A DNA stretch of 64,000 nucleotides from ZC4RG42 sp003242425 (GTDB taxonomy: Bacteria > Pseudomonadota > Gammaproteobacteria > Burkholderiales > SG8-39), in the NCBI GenBank assembly GCA_937907425.1, contig CALCIE010000060.1, positions 29,293-93,292 on the forward strand, written 5' to 3'. Made by a program: the position numbers and the translations under genes. The notes beneath the pieces were generated by a model. That model did not search any database. It was not told the DNA's origin and worked only from the letters and a program-made list of their open reading frames with translations. The stretch's first letter is position 1; every line of letters starts with the position of its first letter. Shown here in pieces: positions 44,551-51,886 of this stretch.

Positions 44551-45726
44551 ATGTCACGTCCCGATCTTTCCGTGTCGCATAGCGAAACGCTGCAGGGCAG
44601 GCGGCTGCGCTTCGACCGCATGGAGCTCGCCGGCTCCTTCGGCGACATCGGCACGCTGATCCCGTTCCTCGTGGCCTACATCGTCATGGCCGGCGTGCCG
44701 GCGATGGGCATCCTGTTCGCCTTCGGCGTGGCGCTGATCGCGATCGGTCTCTATTACCGCACGCCTTTCCCGGTGCAGCCGATGAAGGCCGCCGGCGCCG
44801 TGGTCGCCACCCAGGCCGGCCAGCTCGCCATCACCGCGCAGGTGGTCTATTGCGCCACCCTGCTCACCGGCCTCGTATGGCTGCTGCTCGCCGTCACGGG
44901 GCTCGCCAAGCGCATCGCCGCGCTCGTCACCCGTCCGGTGGTGGTGGGGATCGTCCTCGGCCTGGGCATCGGTTTCATGCTGCAGGGCGCGCGCATGATC
45001 GCCGAAGGCTGGGTAGTCGGCGGCATCGCGCTGTTCGGCGCGCTGTTGCTGCTTGAGAACCGCTACGTGCCGGTGATGTTCCTGCTGCTCGTCTTCGGCG
45101 CGGCGTTGGCGCTGATCCAGGATCCCGCCATGCTCGGGGAACTGCGCAAGCTGCGCCCTGGTTTCGAATGGCCGCAATTCGCGCTGCGCGATACCACCTG
45201 GCGCGACTGGTCGGCCGCGCTGCTGTTCCTCGTCCTGCCCCAGCTGCCGCTCACGCTCGGCAACGCCATCATCGCCGTCACCGAGGAGAACAACCGCCTC
45301 TTTCCCGACCGCCCGGTGACCGAGCAGCGCGTCTCCGCGACCACGGGCCTCATGAACCTCTTCGGCGGGCTCGTCGGCGGCGTGCCCATGTGCCACGGCG
45401 CCGGCGGGCTGGCCGGGCATGTGCGCTTCGGTGCGCGTACCGGCGGCGCGCCGGTGATGTTCGGCATCATTCTGCTGGTCCTGGCGCTGTTCTTCAGCGG
45501 CTCGGTCGACGTGCTGCTGCGTCTCTTCCCCACGCCGGTGCTCGGCGCCATCCTCTTCCTCACCGGTGTGCAGCTCGCGCTGGGTTCCTGCGATTTCAGC
45601 CGCGACAAGGGCGAGCGTTTCGTGACCGTGGCGGTGACCGCGCTCGCGCTCTGGAACGTGGGGATCGCCTTCCTGTTCGGCCTGCTCGCCTCGGCCTGCG
45701 TCAGACGCGGCTGGATCCGCCTCTGA
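44551..45726 (+). CDS. MOT1-like sulfate/molybdate permease
   Basis: A 391-residue polytopic inner-membrane protein with about ten helices, of the MOT1/putative sulfate-molybdate transporter family related to SulP. Diagnostic segments are ELAGSFGDIGTLIPFLVAY near the N-terminus, PVQPMKAAGAV, and GGVPMCHGAGGLAGH in the second half. Plant and algal MOT1 proteins carry molybdate with high affinity. The ATG at 44551 has no clear Shine-Dalgarno sequence because of the hairpin; an ATG at 44621 (MELAGSFGD) could also serve. It would back up the ABC importer. Confidence 0.87.
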   Translation: MSRPDLSVSHSETLQGRRLRFDRMELAGSFGDIGTLIPFLVAYIVMAGVPAMGILFAFGVALIAIGLYYRTPFPVQPMKAAGAVVATQAGQLAITAQVVYCATLLTGLVWLLLAVTGLAKRIAALVTRPVVVGIVLGLGIGFMLQGARMIAEGWVVGGIALFGALLLLENRYVPVMFLLLVFGAALALIQDPAMLGELRKLRPGFEWPQFALRDTTWRDWSAALLFLVLPQLPLTLGNAIIAVTEENNRLFPDRPVTEQRVSATTGLMNLFGGLVGGVPMCHGAGGLAGHVRFGARTGGAPVMFGIILLVLALFFSGSVDVLLRLFPTPVLGAILFLTGVQLALGSCDFSRDKGERFVTVAVTALALWNVGIAFLFGLLASACVRRGWIRL

Positions 45727-45744
45727 AACAGGCACGCACGGCCC

Positions 45745-45785
45745 TTGCCATAGGTCAAATGGCGCGGCCGGCCGCGCGCTATGCT
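45745..45785 (+). promoter_or_regulatory. Candidate ANR/FNR-type promoter of the CBS gene
   Basis: TTGCCATAGGTCAA (45745-45758) matches the FNR/ANR box TTGATN4ATCAA at 7 of 10 fixed positions, with the TCAA half strong. A -10-like TATGCT lies at 45780-45785. The box centre is then near -41, the class II activation position. A 16-base palindrome (GCGCGGCC and its complement, 45762-45777) lies between. Confidence 0.45.
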
Positions 45786-45847
45786 TGAAACATGGCGGCG
45801 GAGCGCGTCGCGTCCGCTAATCTCCCAATCCCTTCAGGAGAACCGCA

Positions 45848-46297
45848 ATGATCATCGGCGAGATCTGCAATCCCGTGGTGGTAGTCGTGCACAAGAACAT
45901 GAGCATCGCCGACGCGGCGCGGCTCATGCGGGAACAGCACGTGGGTTCCCTGGTCGTCGTGGAAGAGACGGACGAGGGGCAGCGTGTGGAGGGCATCCTC
46001 ACCGACCGCGACATCGTGTTGTCGGTGGTGGCCTGCGATCTCGACCCGAATGTCGTGACGGTGGGTGACGTGATCCTCGACACGCCGGTCACCATCCGCG
46101 CGGACGAGAGCGTCGCCGACGCGCTGCACTGCATGCGCCGCCACGGGGTGCGGCGGCTGCCGGTGGTGACCGAGCGCGGCATCCTCAAGGGCATCGTCAC
46201 GGTGGACGACGTGCTGGGGATCATCTGCGAGGAATTGAACGACGTCGTCAGCACCATCACCCGCGAGCAGCAGCGCGAACGCGTGACCCGGAAATGA
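45848..46297 (+). CDS. Tandem CBS-domain protein
   Basis: A 149-residue cytoplasmic protein made of two CBS motifs (about residues 7-65 and 73-130; GSLVVVEETDEGQRVEGILTDRDIV and HGVRRLPVVTERGILKGIVTVDDV). Such stand-alone Bateman modules bind adenine nucleotides and modulate partners; the partner is unknown. AGGAG before the ATG is well placed. A likely ANR/FNR-type promoter suggests induction at low oxygen. It converges on the DapA-family gene. Confidence 0.88.
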   Translation: MIIGEICNPVVVVVHKNMSIADAARLMREQHVGSLVVVEETDEGQRVEGILTDRDIVLSVVACDLDPNVVTVGDVILDTPVTIRADESVADALHCMRRHGVRRLPVVTERGILKGIVTVDDVLGIICEELNDVVSTITREQQRERVTRK

Positions 46298-46325
46298 GTC
46301 GCGCGTTCCGCGTGCTCGCAGGCGC

Positions 46326-47225
46326 CTAGCGCTTCACCTTCGCGCCGGCGTCGACGAGGATTTTGCGGAGCTTCTCCAGGTTTTCCGGCGGGCAGCTCGT
46401 GATGGGCTTGATGAGCGCGCCCACCTCCAGACCCATCAGGTTCATGGCGTCCTTGGTCATGGCCGGGAAGCTGCCGAGATTGAACGCCAGTCGCAGCGGC
46501 GCGAGCTTGAACTGCGCCTCCCGCGCCCCCTCCAGATCGCCCGCCAGGTAGCGCTCGTAGATCGAAACCACGAGCTCGGGGACGATGTTCGCGGTCGTCG
46601 CGACGCAGCCCACGCCGCCGTAGACCAGCGTGGCGAGGATGAGCAGATCGCGCCCGGCCAGCACCTTGAAGCCCTTGTCGCGCGTGCGCATGATGTATTC
46701 GGCGGTGAGCGCGAGGTCGCCGCTGCTGTCCTTAACGCCGACGATGTTCGGCACATCGGCCAGGCGTTCGAGCAGCCGTGCCGAGACGTTCACCTGCAGG
46801 CGGTCCGGATTGTTGTAGATCAGCATCGGCAGGCTGGTGGCGTCGGCCACGGCCTTGAAGTGCTGATAGAGCTCTTCCTCGTTCGGAGCGATGAACATCG
46901 GCGGCAGGATGGTGATGGCCTGCGCCTTGTACTGCTCGGCGAGCCTGGCGATGCGGATGCATTCGCGCGTGGCGATGGCGCCGATGCCCACATAGACCGG
47001 CACGCGTCCCGCGGCGTGCTTGAGCGTGAGGGCGATGGCGCGCTCCTGTTCCTCGCTCGAAAGACCGAAGAACTCGCCGTTGCTGCCCAGCGCCAGAATA
47101 CCGTGTACGCCGCCGTCGATCACATGATCGACCACGCGTTTGAGCCCCTGCTCGTCGACGCGCTCTTCGGCGTCGACGGGTGTGACGATCGGCGGAATGA
47201 CACCGCGGATGAAACTCGTATCCAT
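46326..47225 (-). CDS. DapA/N-acetylneuraminate lyase family aldolase or dehydratase
   Basis: A 299-residue TIM-barrel Schiff-base enzyme. The lysine is in IVGVKDSSGD, the Tyr in MLIYNNPDR, and the substrate loop is ALGSNGEFF (GxxGE motif). Next to glucarate dehydratase it most likely acts on 5-dehydro-4-deoxyglucarate or its product rather than in lysine synthesis; this is inference from the neighbourhood. The ATG at 47225 is chosen over a longer frame that runs into gudD. It is the last gene of the tctC-gudD operon. Confidence 0.85.
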   Translation of the reverse strand: MDTSFIRGVIPPIVTPVDAEERVDEQGLKRVVDHVIDGGVHGILALGSNGEFFGLSSEEQERAIALTLKHAAGRVPVYVGIGAIATRECIRIARLAEQYKAQAITILPPMFIAPNEEELYQHFKAVADATSLPMLIYNNPDRLQVNVSARLLERLADVPNIVGVKDSSGDLALTAEYIMRTRDKGFKVLAGRDLLILATLVYGGVGCVATTANIVPELVVSIYERYLAGDLEGAREAQFKLAPLRLAFNLGSFPAMTKDAMNLMGLEVGALIKPITSCPPENLEKLRKILVDAGAKVKR

Positions 47226-47242
47226 CGTCTCTCCTTGTCGGA

Positions 47243-48589
47243 CTAGCGCACCATGCACGGGCGCTTGGGATCGAACTGCCAGCCTGGAATGAGCTGACGC
47301 ATCGCCACGCTGTCGTCGCGCGCACCCAGACCTTTTTCGAGATACAGCCGGTGCGCGGCTTCGAGCATCTCCATGTCGAGCTCGATGCCCAACCCCGGCT
47401 TCTTCGGCACCTCGATCTTGCCGCCGACGATGCGCAGCGGCTCGCGCGTGAGCCGCTGGCCGTCCTGCCAGATCCAGTGCGTATCGATCGCCGTCACGCG
47501 GCCCGGCGCGGCGGCCGCGACATGCGTGAACATGGCGAGCGAGATGTCGAAGTGGTTGTTCGAGTGCGAACCCCAGGTGAGCCCCCAGTCGCGGCACATC
47601 TGCGCCACCCGCACCGAGCCCTGCATGGTCCAGAAATGCGGATCGGCGAGCGGGATGTCGACCGCGTGCAGTTGGATCGCGTGGCCCATTTCGCGCCAGT
47701 CGGTCGCGATCATGTTGGTCGCCGTGGGCAGGCCGGTCGCGCGCCGGAATTCGGCCATGACTTCGCGTCCGGAGTAGCCGTTTTCGGCGCCGCAGGGATC
47801 TTCCGCGTAAGCAAGTACACCGTGCAGATCGCGGCACAGCCGGATCGCGTCTTTCAGCAGCCAGCCGCCGTTCGGATCGAGCGTGATGCGCGCGTTCGGG
47901 AAGCGTTCCTTGAGCGCCTTGACGGCTTCGACTTCTTCCTCGCCGCGGAACACGCCGCCCTTGAGCTTGAAGTCGTTGAAGCCGTAGCGCGCCTGCGCGG
48001 CTTCGGCGAGGCGCACGATGGCCTCGGGCGTCAGCGCCGGTTCGTGCCGCAGACGCAACCAGTCGTCGGCCTCTTCGGGCGCGCTCGCGTAGTCGAGATT
48101 GGTGCGCGTGCGGTCGCCGACGTAGAACAGGTAGCCGAGCGCTTCGACTTCGTCGCGCTGCTGGCCTTCGCCCAGCAGCGCCGCCACCGGCACGCCGAGA
48201 AACTGCCCGAGCAGATCGAGCAGGGCGCTTTCCAGCGCCGTGACCGCGTGCACCGTGGTACGCAGATCGAAGGTTTGCAAGCCGCGGCCGCCGGCATCGC
48301 GTTCGCCGAAGCGTTCGCGCACGACGTTGAGGACGCGCTGATAGTGGCCCAGCGGCTGGCCCACGACGAGGGAATGCGCTTCTTCCAGTGTCTGCCGGAT
48401 GGCTTCGCCGCCCGGCACTTCGCCGACGCCGGTATTGCCCGCGCTGTCGGTGAGCACGACGACGTTGCGGGTGAAGTAGGGGGCGTGGGCACCGCTCAGA
48501 TTGAGTAGCATGCTGTCGCGTCCGGCGACGGGCACGACGCGCATGGCCGTGACGAGCGGCGTCTTGGCTGAGAGATCGGAGTGCTGCAT
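47243..48589 (-). CDS. gudD: Glucarate dehydratase-like enolase-superfamily protein
   Basis: A 448-residue enzyme predicted to dehydrate D-glucarate to 5-dehydro-4-deoxyglucarate. Metal and catalytic motifs are FKLKGGVF (KxK), ITLDPNGGW (first Asp ligand), AYAEDPCG (Glu ligand) and SHSNNHFDIS (catalytic His). It starts at the ATG at 48589 with AAGG upstream; an alternative at 48634 is less likely. The gene is between a DapA-family gene (17 bases) and a TctC-type binding protein gene (64 bases), a usual sugar-acid catabolic cluster. Confidence 0.9.
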   Translation of the reverse strand: MQHSDLSAKTPLVTAMRVVPVAGRDSMLLNLSGAHAPYFTRNVVVLTDSAGNTGVGEVPGGEAIRQTLEEAHSLVVGQPLGHYQRVLNVVRERFGERDAGGRGLQTFDLRTTVHAVTALESALLDLLGQFLGVPVAALLGEGQQRDEVEALGYLFYVGDRTRTNLDYASAPEEADDWLRLRHEPALTPEAIVRLAEAAQARYGFNDFKLKGGVFRGEEEVEAVKALKERFPNARITLDPNGGWLLKDAIRLCRDLHGVLAYAEDPCGAENGYSGREVMAEFRRATGLPTATNMIATDWREMGHAIQLHAVDIPLADPHFWTMQGSVRVAQMCRDWGLTWGSHSNNHFDISLAMFTHVAAAAPGRVTAIDTHWIWQDGQRLTREPLRIVGGKIEVPKKPGLGIELDMEMLEAAHRLYLEKGLGARDDSVAMRQLIPGWQFDPKRPCMVR

Positions 48590-48653
48590 GAAAACCTTGT
48601 GAAGGCTGGGAGGCGGCGCGGCGCGCGTCCGCACGCCGCGCGCTGCGGATTGT

Positions 48654-49622
48654 TTATTGGAGACGGATGTTGCCTTTCTCGATCACCGTCTTCCAGCGCT
48701 TCAGTTCCTCGTCGAGGAAACGCTGAAACTCCTCGGGCGTATTGCCGACGATTTCGAAGCCTTGTTCGCCGAGCTTCTGCTTGACGCTCGGCACGTTAAG
48801 CGCCTTGACGAGCTCGCTGTGGAGCTTGTTTTTCACGTCCTGAGGCAAGCCTTTGGGCGCGGCCACGCCTTGCCAGGAGAACACATCCACTTCCTTGATA
48901 CCCAGCTCGGCGAGCGTGGGGACCTCGGGCAGCACCGCGGAACGTTCCTGCCCGGTGACGGCCAGCGCCTTCATCTTGCCGGCGCGGATGTGTCCGACCA
49001 CCGCGTTGACGTTCTGGAAGGAGGCGTCCACGTGGCCGCCGATGAGGTCGTTCTGCGCCGGCGCGCCGCCTTTGTAGGGCACGTGCACGCCCGTCGTGCC
49101 GGTCTTCTGCCAGAACAGCTCGGCCGTCAGATGGTCGGAGCTGCCGGCGCCGGAACTCGCGAACGTCACCTTGTTCGGGTTTTTCTTCAGATAGGCGATG
49201 AACTCCTGCATGTTGTTCACCGGCATGCTCGGATGCACGACGAGCACGTTGGGCGCGCGTACGGCGACGGTGAGCAGATCGAAATCCTTGGCCGGGTCGT
49301 AGGGCAGGTTGGGCTGCAGGAAGGGGTTGACGGCATAGACGCCGATCGAGGCCACCATGAAGGTGTAGCCGTCCGGCGCCGCGCGCTTGACCGCGGCCGC
49401 CCCGATCGCGCCGGTCGCGCCGGGTTTGTTCTCGACCAGGAAGGTCTGGCCCATCGACTGGCTCAGTTGTTCACCGAGCACCCGGGCGATCATGTCCGTG
49501 GAGCCGCCGGCGGGGAAAGGTACCACGATGGTGACCGGTTTCTCCGGATAGGCGGCATGCGCCGACAGGGCTGCGGCCATGCTCAGCAGTACGGCCGAGA
49601 TCAGCTTCTTCAGCTTGTTCAT
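48654..49622 (-). CDS. TctC/Bug-family tricarboxylate-type binding protein
   Basis: A 322-residue periplasmic binding protein with a Sec signal (ISAVLLSMAAALSAHA). Family features are YPEKPVTIVVPFPAGGSTDMIARV, ENKPGATGAIGA and the later HVPYKGGAPAQNDLIGGHVD. Bug proteins bind carboxylates; a sugar acid such as glucarate would fit the operon. The membrane TctA/TctB parts are not in the window, which is usual for the large betaproteobacterial Bug family. It is the first gene of the leftward operon, divergent from the LysR gene. Confidence 0.9.
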   Translation of the reverse strand: MNKLKKLISAVLLSMAAALSAHAAYPEKPVTIVVPFPAGGSTDMIARVLGEQLSQSMGQTFLVENKPGATGAIGAAAVKRAAPDGYTFMVASIGVYAVNPFLQPNLPYDPAKDFDLLTVAVRAPNVLVVHPSMPVNNMQEFIAYLKKNPNKVTFASSGAGSSDHLTAELFWQKTGTTGVHVPYKGGAPAQNDLIGGHVDASFQNVNAVVGHIRAGKMKALAVTGQERSAVLPEVPTLAELGIKEVDVFSWQGVAAPKGLPQDVKNKLHSELVKALNVPSVKQKLGEQGFEIVGNTPEEFQRFLDEELKRWKTVIEKGNIRLQ

Positions 49623-49748
49623 CTTCTCCTCCGCAGTGGAAACGTTGCGCCGGTCGGCGCGGGGAATGTTGGCAGCATTTCAATTTAGAAGCGGGGCGCA
49701 CCGGTGTCTAATATATAATTCCGGCTCTATTAATATGTTGGGGAAATA

Positions 49749-50714
49749 ATGGAACTGCGCAGGCTGCGGCACTTCGTCGTCCTTGCCGAGGAGTTGCATT
49801 ACGGGCGGGCGGCGGAGCGGCTGTCGATGACGCAACCGCCCTTGTCCCTGTCGATCCAGGCGCTCGAAGACGAACTCGGCGTCAAACTGTTCGAACGCAC
49901 CCGCCGTTCGGTCGCGCTGACGCATGCGGGACAGACCTTTCTCGCCGAGGCGCGCGCGATACTGGAACGCGCGGCAAACGCGGTCGAACTCGCGCGCGCG
50001 GCCGATCGCGGGGAAGTGGGACGCCTGGCCGTGGGTTTCATGGCCTCGAGCGCCTATACCCTCTTGCCCTGGGTGTTGAAGGATTTCCGCGCGCGCTTTC
50101 CGGAGGTGCGGCTCGATCTGCGCGAACTGACGCTGCCGCAACAGGCAGAGGCCTTCAGGCGCGGCGAGATCGACGTGTCGCTGTTGCGCCCGCCGGTGAC
50201 CGATCCGAATCTGCAGTCGGAAATCGTGCTGGACGAGTCACTGATCGTCGCGCTGCCTGCCGGGCATCGGCTTGCCGGGCAGCAGCGCATCTCGATCAAG
50301 AGCCTGGCCGACGAGGATTTCGTGATGTTCCCGCGCTGGCAGGGGTTGGTGTTGCACGATCTCATCGTGCGTTTCTGCCTTTCGCACGGCGTGACGCCGC
50401 GCATCGCGCAGGAGGCCAGTCAGACGCATGCGGTGCTGGGTCTGGTCTCGGCAGGCATCGGCATCGCGCTGGTGCCTGCATCCTCGGCGCGCATGGGGTT
50501 GGTCAATGTCGTCTATAGGCGGTTGAGGGAGCGCACGCCGCCGGTGCAGACGGCGGTGGCGTGGCGGCGCGGAGACCGCTCACCGGTGGTCGCGGCCTTT
50601 CTCAAGACCGTGCATCACGGCGCCCGGCTGATGGCGGCAGCGCAAGGCGAGGGCGCTAAAGCGGCAGGAAGCGCAGCAACCAGGGCACCGCGAAGGCGTA
50701 CAGCAGCCCGGTGA
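49749..50714 (+). CDS. LysR-family transcriptional regulator
   Basis: A 321-residue LysR-type regulator: N-terminal helix-turn-helix at about residues 1-60 (LRRLRHFVVLAEELHYGRAAERLSMTQPPLSLSIQALEDELG) and an effector domain from about 90. It is divergent from the tctC-gudD operon with 126 AT-rich bases between, so it probably controls that operon in response to a sugar acid. The C-terminal tail, from about residue 295, is Ala/Arg-rich and overlaps the convergent lrgB gene by 59 bases. Confidence 0.92.
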   Translation: MELRRLRHFVVLAEELHYGRAAERLSMTQPPLSLSIQALEDELGVKLFERTRRSVALTHAGQTFLAEARAILERAANAVELARAADRGEVGRLAVGFMASSAYTLLPWVLKDFRARFPEVRLDLRELTLPQQAEAFRRGEIDVSLLRPPVTDPNLQSEIVLDESLIVALPAGHRLAGQQRISIKSLADEDFVMFPRWQGLVLHDLIVRFCLSHGVTPRIAQEASQTHAVLGLVSAGIGIALVPASSARMGLVNVVYRRLRERTPPVQTAVAWRRGDRSPVVAAFLKTVHHGARLMAAAQGEGAKAAGSAATRAPRRRTAAR

Positions 50715-51342
50715 GGATCATGCCCATGGTGGCGTAGGCGGCAGCGAGCGAACTGAATTCCAGCGCCCGCGCGATGCCGAAGGCGTGACTGGTGATGCCG
50801 AGCACCAGTCCGACGTGGCGCGGATCGGTGATGCGGACGGCGCGCAGCAGCGGCTCCGCCGTCAGCACGCCCACCAGGCCGGTGACGAAGACGCCGAACA
50901 TCGCGATGTCGACCGAGACGCGGTTCTGTTCGGCGATCGCGATGGCGATCGGGTTGGTGACGGAACGGAAACTGAAGGCGGCGATGGCTTCGCGGTCGAT
51001 GCCGGCGGCGAGACACAAGGCCACCGTGCTGCCGGCGATGAAAACGGCGGCCAGCAGTACCACGGCCGTGAGCCGCGCGAGGTCGCGCAGCACGAGGCGC
51101 AGGTTGTCCACCAGCGGCACCGCGAACGCCACCACGGCCACCATCAGCAGATCGAGCATGATGGCATTGTGCCGCAGATAGTCCTCGGTATAGGGCTCGC
51201 CGAGCCAGGCTAGGGCGAGCACCACTAGCAGCATCGCCAGCACGACCGGATGCATGTAGGGTTTGTTGCCGGTCCGGCGCTGGATCCACAGTCCCGCCAG
51301 ATACGTGAGCACACTCAATCCCAGCGCGGTGAGCGCGCTCAT
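50656..51342 (-). CDS. lrgB: LrgB/CidB-family membrane protein
   Basis: A 228-residue polytopic inner-membrane protein of the LrgB family with about seven helices; diagnostic segments are FSFRSVTNPIAIAIAE and SHAFGIARALE. LrgAB/CidAB pairs affect murein hydrolase export, metabolite transport or cell lysis. It starts at 51342, overlapping the stop of the LrgA-like gene as ATGA. The 3' end overlaps lysR by 59 bases. Confidence 0.88.
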   Translation of the reverse strand: MSALTALGLSVLTYLAGLWIQRRTGNKPYMHPVVLAMLLVVLALAWLGEPYTEDYLRHNAIMLDLLMVAVVAFAVPLVDNLRLVLRDLARLTAVVLLAAVFIAGSTVALCLAAGIDREAIAAFSFRSVTNPIAIAIAEQNRVSVDIAMFGVFVTGLVGVLTAEPLLRAVRITDPRHVGLVLGITSHAFGIARALEFSSLAAAYATMGMILTGLLYAFAVPWLLRFLPL

Positions 51343-51719
51343 GCCGGCTCCTTGTACAGACAGCATTTGGCGATGAATCCGGTGGCGAGCACGCCGGCGA
51401 GCGAGGCGACGCTGAGCACCAGCGCCGCGCGCCAGATCGCGGCGTCGGTGAAGTCGATGCGCACGGCCATGCGCGACAGCACCGGCACCAGGAACAGGGG
51501 GATCAGGCCCAGCAGTACCGTGGCGCCGGGACGGATGTGCGGCTGGATGTCGCGCAAGCCCAGCATTGCGAGCGCGCAGGCGACGAGGCCGAACACCGCG
51601 CCGGGAATGGAGGACTCCAGCGCAGTGGCGAGCTGCGTGCCCGCGACGTAGATCGCGGTGAGCAGGAAGATGCCGAGGAGTTGAGGACCGTACACTCGCG
51701 CCACCCAAAAAAACGCCAC
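51339..51719 (-). CDS. lrgA: LrgA/CidA-family holin-like protein
   Basis: A 126-residue membrane protein with four helices; the family pattern is GIFLLTAIYVAGTQLA...SIPGAVFGLVACALAML. It is the partner of the LrgB protein encoded next. The only start is GTG at 51719, with CAGGAT upstream. The gene is divergent from the FAD/Fe-S oxidoreductase, and the 167 bases between hold no clear promoter. Confidence 0.85.
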   Translation of the reverse strand: MAFFWVARVYGPQLLGIFLLTAIYVAGTQLATALESSIPGAVFGLVACALAMLGLRDIQPHIRPGATVLLGLIPLFLVPVLSRMAVRIDFTDAAIWRAALVLSVASLAGVLATGFIAKCCLYKEPA

Positions 51720-51886
51720 GATTCTATCCTGCCCGGCGACCGGCGCGCGTCGGCTGTCGTGCGCTTTGCGACAGATTCACGCATGGGCGGGCGTCGGGTG
51801 CCCCGACGCCGTCGCCGTCGCAAGGCTTGGCCGCGCCTGCCTGTCCGCGCGAGAATTGCGCATCGAGCCTTGGAGTCTTTCCGCAA

